A stretch of DNA of 64,000 nucleotides. Source: Paenilisteria newyorkensis (GTDB lineage: Bacteria > Bacillota > Bacilli > Lactobacillales > Listeriaceae). Each line of letters begins with the position of its first letter. Within the stretch, counting starts at the first letter, position 1. The stretch spans positions 114,267 through 178,266 of the forward strand of contig NZ_JNFB01000044.1 in the NCBI RefSeq assembly GCF_000766145.1, read 5' to 3'. The notes beneath the pieces were generated by a model. It did no database searches, was not told where the DNA came from, and saw nothing but the letters and a program-made list of their open reading frames with translations. A program made the translations under genes and the position numbers. Positions 1 to 8,453 of the stretch are shown here, in pieces.

Positions 1-1
1 T

Positions 2-766
2 GGCATGTACGTGATGGTTCGCTCGCCGTTTAACCTAACCATTGGCGACCTACTTGGCAACATTGACAAAGTAACGGCCATCATCAACATCATTTCTGGC
101 GGAGACATCCAAGGCATCCTAGACAACCCAACATTGCTCGACACAGGCGACATCTCAACAACACCGAACAACGACTACATCAAAGCACTTGCAAACTTCC
201 TACCAAAAGCAATTAAAGCCGTAGAAAAAGTCGATGTAGAAAAAGTTCTAGGTACAGACGCTGCAACAAGTGTAAACACAACGCTTGCCGACGTTCAATC
301 TGTAGCAACACTTCTAAACCACATCCCAGCCATGCGTTTTGCAAAAGTCGACATCTGGGGTAACTCGTACGACCTAACAGCTCTGAAATTCGCAAAAACA
401 ACAGACTTCCAATTCGGAATCCGTAAACTACCAGTCATCACTGGCGACCTTTTTGTGGATAAAAACAAGAACGGCAAAAAAGACTTGCTAGAGTTTGGTA
501 AAGCAACAAAAGTAACAGCTTACGATGCAAACGGAAATGTTATCCAGTCCGTAACAACATCATCACTTACTACTAAATTCACACTAGATAAGTTAGCATT
601 TGATAAAACAATCTACCTTGGTATCGATGGCACAAACGCCTATAGCCCAGTATACACAGGACCAGTTCCTGCCGCATTACAAGGCCTACGCTTAGTTGGC
701 GCTTACACGTTTGATTCAAAAGCTTCGATTCAAGAAATCAAACAAAACATACCTTTACTACCTTAA
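2..766 (+). CDS. C-terminal part of an unrecognised secreted or surface protein (partial at window start)
   Basis: The reading frame is open to the left edge, so this is probably the tail of a larger protein; an ATG at position 5 exists but no ribosome binding site can be seen before it. The first ~140 residues are rich in small helices with no motif I recognise. From about residue 145 there is a segment reading GDLFVDKNKNGKKDLLEFGK, which resembles the start of SdrD_B-type (Cna_B-like, prealbumin-fold) repeats of Gram-positive surface proteins. No LPXTG signal or membrane segment follows; the protein ends at a TAA just before a good terminator. Function unknown; extracellular location is an inference from the repeat-like domain. 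Confidence 0.6.
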   Translation, partial: GMYVMVRSPFNLTIGDLLGNIDKVTAIINIISGGDIQGILDNPTLLDTGDISTTPNNDYIKALANFLPKAIKAVEKVDVEKVLGTDAATSVNTTLADVQSVATLLNHIPAMRFAKVDIWGNSYDLTALKFAKTTDFQFGIRKLPVITGDLFVDKNKNGKKDLLEFGKATKVTAYDANGNVIQSVTTSSLTTKFTLDKLAFDKTIYLGIDGTNAYSPVYTGPVPAALQGLRLVGAYTFDSKASIQEIKQNIPLLP

Positions 767-776
767 TAAAATAGAC

Positions 777-818
777 AAAGCCATTACTCGATGAACTCAC
801 GTCGAATAATGGCTTTGT
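777..818 (+). terminator. Rho-independent terminator after the partial surface protein
   Basis: A 15-bp stem with one G-T type mismatch (AAAGCCATTACTCGA pairs with TCGAATAATGGCTTT) and a 10-nt loop, followed by a T-rich stretch, begins 10 bases after the stop codon. Confidence 0.8.
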
Positions 819-898
819 TTGCGGTTTTTAAGGCTGATTTGCTGTTTTTATAGGCTATTAGACTTTTTTGTAAAATAAGCACTTTTTATACATTCTAT

Positions 899-908
899 CT
901 GCTATAAT
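899..908 (+). promoter_or_regulatory. Extended -10 promoter of the small toxin gene
   Basis: TGCTATAAT, a perfect -10 hexamer (903-908) with the TGn extension. No good -35 box lies at the usual distance. It points to the small ORF at 994-1089. Confidence 0.5.
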
Positions 909-993
909 ATCGATAGAGAAGTGTGAGATGGAAGGCTAGTCCATTGGAAAGGGTGATGCCTTATCTATCTTAATTTGTCGTTGCCCCCAGAAA

Positions 994-1089
994 GTGCAAC
1001 CAGTGTCTGTGTATGAAGCTCTGAGCATTGCAATATCCTTTGCCATGCTCGTTCTATACATCGATCGTGATAAAGACAAAAAGAGATAA
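994..1089 (+). CDS. Small holin-like toxin, putative type I toxin (Hol_Tox/TxpA-like)
   Basis: A 31-codon ORF with a short hydrophobic helix (VSVYEALSIAISFAMLVLYI) followed by the charged tail DRDKDKKR. The sequence VYEALS plus a single transmembrane helix is characteristic of the Firmicute holin-like toxin family, whose members insert in the membrane. The start is uncertain: the only clear Shine-Dalgarno (GGAAAGGGTGATG at 946-958) lies more than 30 bases upstream of the GTG used here, and the intervening frame (ending CCCCCAG) does not look like this family. The gene may therefore carry a small insertion between ribosome binding site and start, and could be defective. It is too short for normal gene finders. 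The convergent antisense transcript predicted on the other strand fits a toxin-antitoxin pair. Confidence 0.55.
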   Translation: MQPVSVYEALSIAISFAMLVLYIDRDKDKKR

Positions 1090-1196
1090 CCGTCCCTACT
1101 TTGACCAAAAAGTAACGGTTATCTCTTCGTTATAATACGGCCACCGTTTCAGACGGCTCTGACTTGAGGGTTGTGTTGACGCACGACCCTCTTTTC
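1077..1196 (-). ncRNA. Putative antitoxin RNA, convergent with the holin-like toxin
   Basis: On the minus strand, tandem extended -10 promoters (positions 1203-1227) precede a ~120-nt region that ends in a perfect 12-bp hairpin (AGAGATAACCGT with ACGGTTATCTCT, 1082-1126) and a run of T on that strand (1077-1081). There is no ORF. The transcript would overlap the 3' end of the toxin mRNA, the same geometry as txpA/RatA of Bacillus subtilis. The extent is inferred from promoter and terminator only. Confidence 0.5.
1166..1196 (+). terminator. Terminator of the holin-like toxin transcript
   Basis: Stem GAGGGTTGTG with CACGACCCTC (one G-T pair), six-base loop, then CTTTT. It lies beyond the overlapping antisense hairpin, so the toxin mRNA would include the whole antisense target. 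Confidence 0.65.
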
Positions 1197-1202
1197 GTAT
1201 TT

Positions 1203-1236
1203 ATTATAGCAAATCATCTGCATTATAGCAAATCAT
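1203..1236 (-). promoter_or_regulatory. Tandem antisense promoters (two direct repeats)
   Basis: A 15-base unit (ATTATAGCAAATCAT) occurs twice, at 1203-1217 and 1222-1236. Read on the minus strand each copy is an extended -10 box, TTTGCTATAAT. The upstream one also has TTGTTT 18 bases before it, and the downstream one TTGCTA 17 bases before it. Both point leftward into the antitoxin RNA. Confidence 0.55.
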
Positions 1237-1261
1237 TCTTTCCTAAAACAAACTTCATGAA

Positions 1262-3553
1262 TTAGTCTTCTAATTTCGTAAATTTACGTTTCAAAAGCAT
1301 ATAAACTGCTGTTAAAATGGCGCCAAGTCCAGCTGTCATTGGGATGATTGGCATTGTGTCGCCTGTTTTCGGCAAGTCATTTGCGTTTTCTGATTTAGTG
1401 GCTTGCGTATCTGTCACGCTTGGAGTATTTTGGCTATCTGTTACCGCTGGAGGCGTTGGCTTATTGTTGTTTCCTTTTTCAGGTGTTACAATGACTCCTT
1501 TATCTGGCTGTTTGTCTGGGGCTGTCACTCCCGGCGCTGTTGCAGCCTCGCCAAGCGTTACATTCGTTGCTGTTGCCCAATCATTTAGCGGCGTGATTGT
1601 GTAAACCGTATCTTTTGCTAGCTCACCACTCACAAGGTCAAAAATGCCAGTCGTGCCTTGACGTGAAGAATAACGATATTGCGCTACTAGTGTCGTACCG
1701 TCTGCGCTTTTTAGTTCTACTTGGCGTCCTGCAAGTAAGTCCATACCTGGATCTTTAGCTAATGTTAGCTCGAATGACTTGGTATCGATAGCTTCTGCCT
1801 TCGCGATAACTAGCGGTGCGATTTCTTTTGCCGTGAAAGAAGCATTGGCAACGTCTGCCCAATCAGAGGTAATCGTGTACGTCACGCCTGGTGTTAATTT
1901 TTCACCAACTGGCAAACGGAATTTCGGTGCTTGGCGACGGTCGGATGCTTGCGTAAATGGTACATAATTTGCCGTATACACATCACCATTCGTTCCAGTA
2001 AGCGTCACGCTGCGGTCGCGCAAAGAAGAAATAACTTGGAATTGCTTGCCACTCGCGTCACGATTATCATCATCAATCACAAAGGCTTGGTCGCCGCGTC
2101 CGCCAGCATATGCCGCAATAATATTCGCGTAATCAACCACGCCATCCGCTTGGAATGACTCGATTTCAAACGTATCGTTCGTTACCTGCGCTGAATCTCG
2201 CATATTGATTTTAGCCGAACTACCAACAAAAGTCTCAACTGGTGTTCCTTTATAGCTCAACGTGTACGTTTTTCCAGGTTCTTGCACCGTCACAGGCACG
2301 ATGTAAGTGCTCTTAGATCCGGATTTCAAACGTGGTACATTCACGATACTCAAACCATCACTAAATACAAAATTTTTCTTGATTGCGTCTAAATTACTGT
2401 CCGCTACCTCATTTGCTGAAAGCGCCTCTGGAAAAATAATTTGTAGCGTCATCGCGTTTAAGGACTCGATTTTGTACGCCGCTTTTTGGCCTAATGTCAC
2501 ATCTGTAGTGGCAGCCCAGTTATTTTGTGGTACAATTTCATAAGCGATTGCTTCATTCAGCATACCTCCACCAGTCACATCAAAAGTACCTGTCGCACCT
2601 TGGCGTGAAGAGAAACGATAGCTCGCTGTTAACTCACTGCCATCCGTGCCTTTTAGAACGACACTGCGTCCAGCTAGCAAGTCCATACTAGGATCCGCTG
2701 CTAACGTCAGTTTGAAGGAAGTCGCATCAACAAATTCTGCTGAATCAATGGTTAATGGCGCCATAGCACGTGCTGTAAAGGTAGGATTCGCAATGGTCGC
2801 CCAGTTAGAAGTCACTGTATACGTCACGCCCGGCGTCAACGTTTCCCCAGCAGGTAAGCGGAATTTCGGCGCTTGACGGCGATCCGATGCTTGCGTAAAT
2901 GGTACATAGTTTGCCGTATAGATATCACCATTCGACCCAGTCAGCGTCACGCTTCGATCACGTAATGACGAAATCACTTGGAGCGCTTGACCAGCCGCAG
3001 TTTTGTTATCATCATCGACTGCAAACGCTTGGTCCCCGCGCCCACCAGCATAAGCCGCGATAATATTCGCATAATCCACCGTATCATCCGCTTGGAACGA
3101 TTCCAATTCAAACGTATCACTCGTCACTTGGTTCGTATCGCGAATCCCAACTTTGACATTGCTTCCCGTGAAAGTCTGCGTCGCGCCACCCTTATAGCTT
3201 AGCGTGTAGGTCTGCCCAGGATTCTGAATCGTCACAGGAACGATATACGTATCCGTGGAACCCGATTTCAAACGAGGTACATTAACAATACTAAGCCCAC
3301 CGCTAAACTCAAAATGTTCCTTTATCGCGTCCAAATTACTATCCGCAACATCGGCTGCTGGTAACGTCCCGTCAAACTTGATTTGTAATGTCATCGCGTT
3401 TAGCGAGCGCAATTCAGTGATTGCCGCCACACTTGCCGTGGTTGCACTCGTCCCCGCAGCTGATACACCAATTGGCGCTACTTGAGGCGCCACACCCGCG
3501 ATAATCGTCGTGGCTACTAAGATAGAAGATAATACTTTTTTTGATTGTGTCAT
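1262..3553 (-). CDS. LPXTG-anchored wall protein with two ~310-residue repeats
   Basis: A 763-residue exported protein: N-terminal signal peptide (residues 1 to about 33), two long tandem repeats (roughly 45-360 and 361-675) that share blocks such as LNAMTLQI, SNLDAIK, NVPRLKSGS, IIAAYAGGRGDQAF and FTQASDRRQAPKFRLP, a Pro/Asn/Thr-rich linker, and a sorting signal LPKTG followed by a hydrophobic helix and a KRKF tail. This is the standard substrate layout of sortase A, so the protein should be covalently bound to peptidoglycan. Each repeat seems to hold about three Ig-like beta-rich subdomains. The repeats are far apart enough in sequence to be an old duplication. Ligand and role are unknown. 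Start ATG follows AAAAGGAGA at proper spacing. It diverges from the DUF916 gene. Confidence 0.9.
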   Translation of the reverse strand: MTQSKKVLSSILVATTIIAGVAPQVAPIGVSAAGTSATTASVAAITELRSLNAMTLQIKFDGTLPAADVADSNLDAIKEHFEFSGGLSIVNVPRLKSGSTDTYIVPVTIQNPGQTYTLSYKGGATQTFTGSNVKVGIRDTNQVTSDTFELESFQADDTVDYANIIAAYAGGRGDQAFAVDDDNKTAAGQALQVISSLRDRSVTLTGSNGDIYTANYVPFTQASDRRQAPKFRLPAGETLTPGVTYTVTSNWATIANPTFTARAMAPLTIDSAEFVDATSFKLTLAADPSMDLLAGRSVVLKGTDGSELTASYRFSSRQGATGTFDVTGGGMLNEAIAYEIVPQNNWAATTDVTLGQKAAYKIESLNAMTLQIIFPEALSANEVADSNLDAIKKNFVFSDGLSIVNVPRLKSGSKSTYIVPVTVQEPGKTYTLSYKGTPVETFVGSSAKINMRDSAQVTNDTFEIESFQADGVVDYANIIAAYAGGRGDQAFVIDDDNRDASGKQFQVISSLRDRSVTLTGTNGDVYTANYVPFTQASDRRQAPKFRLPVGEKLTPGVTYTITSDWADVANASFTAKEIAPLVIAKAEAIDTKSFELTLAKDPGMDLLAGRQVELKSADGTTLVAQYRYSSRQGTTGIFDLVSGELAKDTVYTITPLNDWATATNVTLGEAATAPGVTAPDKQPDKGVIVTPEKGNNNKPTPPAVTDSQNTPSVTDTQATKSENANDLPKTGDTMPIIPMTAGLGAILTAVYMLLKRKFTKLED

Positions 3554-3862
3554 TTTTACATTCTCCTTTTTATTTCGAAATTGATACTCTCTACATCATA
3601 GCGCTCAATTCTAAACTCAAAATAAGCTGGAGATTAAATAATTATTAACCGACATTAAATTCCAATATCATTTTTTTCCCACCTCTAAAAGTTTATGATA
3701 AAACACCTAGTATCCCAGTTTTATAGCATATACTTAGTATGTAAACAAGTTCACAACCCTCCAGACATAACCCCCTTTTTTCCCTTCAAAGCTCTCTAGT
3801 GCGTGCCCCCTCTCCGCTAGAGAGTCCTTAGTACAGCTATCATATTTTAGGAGGAACTCTGC
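3554..3862. other. Divergent intergenic region
   Basis: About 310 AT-rich bases between two divergent surface-protein genes. Ribosome binding sites for both are clear (AAAAGGAGA for the left gene, TTAGGAGGAA for the right gene). I see no convincing -35/-10 pair on either strand and no ORF. Confidence 0.6.
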
Positions 3863-4882
3863 ATGAAAAAACTAATGACCCTATTTTTAATCGTACCGTT
3901 ACTGGCCTCAACGCTCTTATTTCCAGTACACAGCGATGCATCTGAAATGAACTTCTCCGTAAGCGCAAACATCCCAGAAAACCAAATCGACAAAACGAAA
4001 AGCTACTTCCATCTGAAATTAGCGCCCGGAAAAGAGCAAACCGTCGATGTCACGCTGACAAATGAGACCGATCAAGAGCTTACCGTCCTGACCTCTGTGA
4101 ACACCGCAGTGACGAACGATAACGGTATTGTGGACTACAGCCAAGAAAACCCGAAGCTTGATAAAACGCTGAAATATCCGATATCTGAGCTCACAGAATC
4201 CGCGGGTGAAGTCGTTCTTCCAGCCAACTCAAGCAAAAATTACCCCATCAAAATAAGCATGCCAAACGAGGCTTTCGACGGCACAATCCTTGGTGGCATC
4301 TATTTCAAAGAAAAGACACCCAAGAAGAAAGAATCACAATCTAAGGACATTCAAATCGAAAATCAATACGCGTACGTCATCGGTATGATACTCACACAAA
4401 ATGATACGCAGGTCAAACCCGATCTTACCCTAAACGCGATTACACCAACGCAAATCAACTATCGTAATGTCGTGACGGCGAACTTGCAAAATACCGAGGC
4501 CACGATTCTCAAAGATCTAGACGTCGAAGCACAGATCTATAAAGGCGACGGAACAAAAGTTTTGCACGAAGCCTTTAAACAAAACATGCGAATGGCGCCA
4601 AACTCCAACTTTAACTTCCCAATTAGTTGGGGAACGCAAGAATTCGAGCCTGGAAAATACCGCCTAGATATGATAGCAACGAGTGGCGAAAAATTTTGGA
4701 AATGGTCTGAATATTTCACAATAGACGGTAAGACTGCAGATGACTTGAACGAAACCGCACTTGATATCGAAAAAGACTACACGTGGTTATACATTATCGG
4801 CGGGTCGATACTCGCACTGCTGATTCTTCTCCTTGTATTCCTACTTGGCAGAAGATCCAGAAAAGACGAAGAGGAAGAATAA
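3863..4882 (+). CDS. WxL-interacting protein (DUF916 and DUF3324 type), membrane anchored
   Basis: A 339-residue protein with a signal peptide (1 to ~27), an N-terminal DUF916-like beta domain (FSVSANIPENQIDKTKSYFHL, then LAPGKEQTVDVTLTN), a second beta domain of the DUF3324 type (about 165-290), and a C-terminal transmembrane helix (~308-330) ending in RRSRKDEEEE. Proteins of this layout normally sit in operons with WxL-domain surface proteins and hold them at the cell wall. Here no WxL protein is next to it: upstream is a divergent LPXTG protein and downstream a terminator, so it is a single-gene unit. Start ATG follows AGGAGGAA. Confidence 0.85.
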   Translation: MKKLMTLFLIVPLLASTLLFPVHSDASEMNFSVSANIPENQIDKTKSYFHLKLAPGKEQTVDVTLTNETDQELTVLTSVNTAVTNDNGIVDYSQENPKLDKTLKYPISELTESAGEVVLPANSSKNYPIKISMPNEAFDGTILGGIYFKEKTPKKKESQSKDIQIENQYAYVIGMILTQNDTQVKPDLTLNAITPTQINYRNVVTANLQNTEATILKDLDVEAQIYKGDGTKVLHEAFKQNMRMAPNSNFNFPISWGTQEFEPGKYRLDMIATSGEKFWKWSEYFTIDGKTADDLNETALDIEKDYTWLYIIGGSILALLILLLVFLLGRRSRKDEEEE

Positions 4883-4888
4883 CGCCCA

Positions 4889-4929
4889 AAAAGCTACCAA
4901 ATCCAACAATGATTTGGTAGCTTTTTTTG
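4889..4929. terminator. Bidirectional terminator between DUF916 gene and lacI-type gene
   Basis: A 13-bp perfect stem (AAGCTACCAAATC with GATTTGGTAGCTT, loop of seven) flanked by A-run and T-run, so it can serve both converging genes. Confidence 0.85.
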
Positions 4930-4935
4930 ATATGT

Positions 4936-5889
4936 TCACCGACTTGGAATCAACGACGTATAAATAATCTCATCCGCCACCGTCTCATCTTCCAGTAGCT
5001 TCAGCAATTTCTCCGCGGCGACCGCACCCCACTTATACTTCGAGTACTCAATCGTCGCCAATCGCGGTTGCAAATATTGCCCGACTTCCGTATTATCAAA
5101 GCCAATAACCTTCACATCACGCCCAATCACAAGCTTCGTTTTCGCAAAATAATTATACATACCAATCGCCATTTCATCGTTTAACGCAAAAACAGCTACT
5201 GGCTCGCCAACCCATTCCTGCTCAATCTGCTGCGCTGCTTTTTCGCCCGTCACTTTTGAGAAATCGCCAGGAATCACAATAACCTCCTCATCCCGAAAGC
5301 GTTCCAACTCAGAAAGCGCCGCACGTAATCGCTCCTCGCTATCATACGTGTTGGTAGGCCCCGTCACAATATAGAACTTGCCCGAAAAACCGGTTTTCAA
5401 ATAATCGACAGCAAGTGTTGCCCCCGCCTTGTTATCGAGCAAGACCTGCCGCACATTCGGATGTTCCACTTCACGATCCAGCACGACAATTTTATGACCA
5501 CGATCCGCATACTCCAACAATTCCTCCGTCGAAAATCCCATATCCAAAATAATCGCGCCATCAATCATTCGCTCCGGTAAAAAACGATGCGCCTTCATGC
5601 CACTGCAAACAATCAACTCATAACCCTTGGCCAAAAGCGTATCCGTAAGCCCATGTAACAACTCACCATAAAATACACCGCTATAATTCGCCAAATAAAT
5701 ACCAACAATCTTCGTTTTCCGTGTTTTTAGCGTCCGTGCTGCCATATTCGGAATGTAGTTTAACTCATCCGCGATTGCCACAATTCGTTGTCTCGTTGCG
5801 TCCGTGACTTTAGGGCTGCCGTTTAACGCATAAGAAACAGTGGAAATCGAGACACCCGCTTTTTTCGCTATATCTTTAATCCCAACCAC
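4936..5889 (-). CDS. LacI/GalR family transcriptional regulator
   Basis: 317 residues with the N-terminal LacI helix-turn-helix and hinge (IKDIAKKAGVSISTVSYALN, then RTLKTRKTKIVGIYLAN) and a periplasmic-binding-protein-like sugar-sensing core to the C terminus. It begins with GTG, preceded by AAGGAG at good spacing. It lies 72 bases downstream of the GH3 glucosidase on the same strand and is probably cotranscribed with it. The two identical GAAACGTTTC palindromes in the glucosidase/ABC intergenic region are typical LacI-family half-site arrangements and are the likely operators. Inference: it represses the glucosidase and the sugar importer until a beta-glucoside or derived sugar binds. Confidence 0.9.
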   Translation of the reverse strand: MVGIKDIAKKAGVSISTVSYALNGSPKVTDATRQRIVAIADELNYIPNMAARTLKTRKTKIVGIYLANYSGVFYGELLHGLTDTLLAKGYELIVCSGMKAHRFLPERMIDGAIILDMGFSTEELLEYADRGHKIVVLDREVEHPNVRQVLLDNKAGATLAVDYLKTGFSGKFYIVTGPTNTYDSEERLRAALSELERFRDEEVIVIPGDFSKVTGEKAAQQIEQEWVGEPVAVFALNDEMAIGMYNYFAKTKLVIGRDVKVIGFDNTEVGQYLQPRLATIEYSKYKWGAVAAEKLLKLLEDETVADEIIYTSLIPSR

Positions 5890-5961
5890 TGCGATCCGCT
5901 CCTTGTTTCCTTTTCTTTATTATGCACTATTTTACAGCCATATGTCTATTTCCTACCTCAT

Positions 5962-8121
5962 TTAAACCAAACAAAATGCAGCTTGTAAATGCGTTCCAAT
6001 AAATACATTAAAATCACCTGGATCACTTGTAAAATCTAGGTTTGGTTTGTAATAACGCAAATCCTCTTCCGTCAAACTAAAAGTCACCGTTTGATCCTCG
6101 CCTGGCGCCAAATTAATCTTCGTAAATCGTTTCAATTCCTTGCGCGGTCTACTCACTTTTCCGACGATATCCTGCACGTAAAGCGCTACGGTTTCTTTTC
6201 CAGCAGTTTTCCCGGTATTTTTCACCGTCACCGAGATAGTAAGCGTATCCGTTTTTGTCATCGTATCACTCGAAAGCTCGAGATCACTATGTGCAAAAGT
6301 CGTGTAGCTCAGCCCAAAGCCAAAATCGAACAGCGGCTGATTCGGAATGTCAATGTATTGCGACACATAATGCTCTTGCGCATCCGCCGCGTCCGCAGGT
6401 CTCCCCGTACTCAAATGATTATAGTAAACCGGAATTTGCCCCGTTGTGTATGGGAATGACATCGGCAATTTGCCATTCGGGTTCACGCGTCCACTTACAA
6501 TATCCGCCACCGCGTTTCCAGCCTCCGTCCCTGGGAACCAAGCCTCAACCAACGCGTCACTTGCCTCAATCAAACCATGCAGATCAAGCGGTCGACCATT
6601 GAAAAGTACCGTCACGACTGGTTTTCCAAGCGCGCGAATCGCGTCAATCATCAGGTACTGCGACTCCGGCAAACGAATCGTCGCGATACTGTTCGCTTCG
6701 CCACTTCGATTCGCCGACTCGCCAAGCGCCAGCACAATCACATCCGCGTCCTGTGCCACACGAACCATTTCCGCAATCTCGGTTTCCGTCACGTTTTCCG
6801 TATCCGCCGCACCAGCAACCTCCACCTGATCAAACTGCGCCTTCATGCCATCCGCAACCGACACTGCGTCCTTCCTATCGCCCAGCCACGACCATGCACC
6901 CAGCACGTCCTGTGTCTCTGCAAGCGGTCCAACAAGCCCGATTTTCGTCCCCGTCGTCGCAAGCGGCAATAAGTCCCCGTCATTTTTCAGCAACACCATC
7001 GCGTCCGCCGCAACCTCGCGCGCCGCCTCCCGATGCTCCGCCGACAAAATATCCCGCTGCCGATCCGCGTCCCCCTTCAAACCACGATACGGATCCTCAA
7101 ACAACCCAACATCCCGTTTCAACTCCAAAATCCTCATCACCGCTTCATCCAACAAGCTCTCAGGCAACACACCATCCTCAATCAAACGCGCCACATTTTC
7201 CAAGTAGCACGTCGTCATCATTTCGATATCCACGCCCGCGCGCAATGCCGCCTCTGCAGCCTCCGCCGAATTCGCCGCCGTACCGTGATTGATAATCTCT
7301 TTGACCGCGCCCCAATCCGAAATCAGCACACCATCAAAGTCAAGCTCGTCCCGCAACACATCCCGCATCAACCACTCGTTCCCCGTCGCTGGCACCCCGT
7401 CCACCACATTAAACGCCGTCATCACAAGCTTCGAACCCTCTTCAAGCGCCGCCGTGTAAGCCGGTAAATAATTCTGGTACAACTCCCGCATCGACATATC
7501 CACCGTATTATACTCACGCCCAGCCTCCGCCGCACCATACGCCGCAAAATGCTTCACGCAAGCCGCCATTTTTTCATGATTTTCCGCCAACTCATCCGGA
7601 TTCCCCTGATAACCCCGCACAAAGCTCGCCGCCATCTCACTATTCAAATGTGGATCCTCACCCGTCGACTCCATCACACGCCCCCACCGAGGATCGCGAA
7701 CCAAGTCCACCATCGGCGAAAAAGTAACCTGCAAGCCAGCCGCTGTCGCCTCTTTTGCCGAAACCGCCGCCATTTTCTCAGCCAGCGCCACATCCCAAGT
7801 AGCCCCAATCGCAAGCGGAATTGGAAAAATCGTCTTATAGCCATGCACCACATCCGCCATAAAAATAAGCGGAATCCCGAGCCGACTCGTTTTCAAATAC
7901 GCCTCCTGAATCGCGATCATCTCACTCGCCGTCGCCGACCCTAAAACCGATCCCGCATTCTCCGAAATGTCCGGTGTAATCCCCATCTCCGCCATCGGCC
8001 CCGTGATTTCCCCCTCCGTAATCGTTCCCTTATAAAACATCGGTGCTAACTGCAAAAGCTGTCCAACCTTCTCCGACACCGTCATTTGTCCCAATAATTC
8101 TCCAAGCTCTACTTTTTTCAT
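5962..8121 (-). CDS. Glycoside hydrolase family 3 beta-glucosidase
   Basis: 719 residues without a signal peptide, so probably cytoplasmic. The family 3 (beta/alpha)8 domain carries KHFAAYG (about 190-196) and the nucleophile region DGVLISDWGAV with Asp269. A second alpha/beta sandwich domain follows (about 385-560), then a C-terminal fibronectin-III-like domain (about 640-715). Length matches BglX-type enzymes less their signal peptide. It cleaves terminal beta-linked glucose (or related sugars) from oligosaccharides delivered by the divergent ABC importer. The promoter region holds a LacI-type operator just upstream (8149-8158). Confidence 0.92.
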   Translation of the reverse strand: MKKVELGELLGQMTVSEKVGQLLQLAPMFYKGTITEGEITGPMAEMGITPDISENAGSVLGSATASEMIAIQEAYLKTSRLGIPLIFMADVVHGYKTIFPIPLAIGATWDVALAEKMAAVSAKEATAAGLQVTFSPMVDLVRDPRWGRVMESTGEDPHLNSEMAASFVRGYQGNPDELAENHEKMAACVKHFAAYGAAEAGREYNTVDMSMRELYQNYLPAYTAALEEGSKLVMTAFNVVDGVPATGNEWLMRDVLRDELDFDGVLISDWGAVKEIINHGTAANSAEAAEAALRAGVDIEMMTTCYLENVARLIEDGVLPESLLDEAVMRILELKRDVGLFEDPYRGLKGDADRQRDILSAEHREAAREVAADAMVLLKNDGDLLPLATTGTKIGLVGPLAETQDVLGAWSWLGDRKDAVSVADGMKAQFDQVEVAGAADTENVTETEIAEMVRVAQDADVIVLALGESANRSGEANSIATIRLPESQYLMIDAIRALGKPVVTVLFNGRPLDLHGLIEASDALVEAWFPGTEAGNAVADIVSGRVNPNGKLPMSFPYTTGQIPVYYNHLSTGRPADAADAQEHYVSQYIDIPNQPLFDFGFGLSYTTFAHSDLELSSDTMTKTDTLTISVTVKNTGKTAGKETVALYVQDIVGKVSRPRKELKRFTKINLAPGEDQTVTFSLTEEDLRYYKPNLDFTSDPGDFNVFIGTHLQAAFCLV

Positions 8122-8148
8122 AATACACGTCCTCTATCCTAATATTTC

Positions 8149-8158
8149 GAAACGTTTC
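8149..8158. promoter_or_regulatory. Operator palindrome upstream of the GH3 gene
   Basis: Perfect palindrome GAAACGTTTC in the longer match TCGAAACGTTTCTAT, repeated at 8382-8391. It lies 28 bases before the glucosidase start. Probable binding site of the LacI-type regulator at 4936-5889. Confidence 0.6.
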
Positions 8159-8343
8159 TATTTAATCATATCAACAGTATAAGCGTTTTCTTTTTCTCCG
8201 TCAAACAAATTTCTCTATAAATCATTATTTTGCCCCCTAAAATTACATTCCAAGCCTAAAAATAAATATTTTTTCAAATTTTCTCTTCCTATAAATGTCT
8301 CTAAATTCATCCCTGAAACCCTACATTTTATTATATTTATCAC

Positions 8344-8372
8344 TTGTAACCGATTACATTTTGTTTTATAAT
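8344..8372 (+). promoter_or_regulatory. SigA promoter of the sugar ABC operon
   Basis: TTGTAA (8344-8349), 17-base spacer, TATAAT (8367-8372). The -35 box is embedded in a cre site and the start region in a LacI-type operator. Confidence 0.65.
8345..8358. promoter_or_regulatory. cre site (CcpA)
   Basis: TGTAACCGATTACA fits the catabolite-responsive consensus TGWAANCGNTNWCA at every position. It covers the -35 box of the ABC operon, so CcpA binding would block transcription when preferred sugars are present. Confidence 0.7.
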
Positions 8373-8381
8373 GATTTCATC

Positions 8382-8391
8382 GAAACGTTTC
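8382..8391. promoter_or_regulatory. Operator palindrome at the ABC operon start site
   Basis: Second copy of GAAACGTTTC, within TCGAAACGTTTCTAT, about 10 bases after the -10 box, where a bound repressor would stop initiation. Confidence 0.6.
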
Positions 8392-8453
8392 TATAACAAA
8401 GCACTTTTTGCAACGCCAATTTTCAACAAAAATAAAAAGGTGGAGGAAAAAAG

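Noticed and set aside
6091..7944. Several long rightward ORFs opposite the GH3 glucosidase gene
   Set aside because: They have no ribosome binding sites, strongly biased Arg/His/Pro/Ser composition and overlap one another; they are shadows of the high-GC codon pattern of the glucosidase gene.
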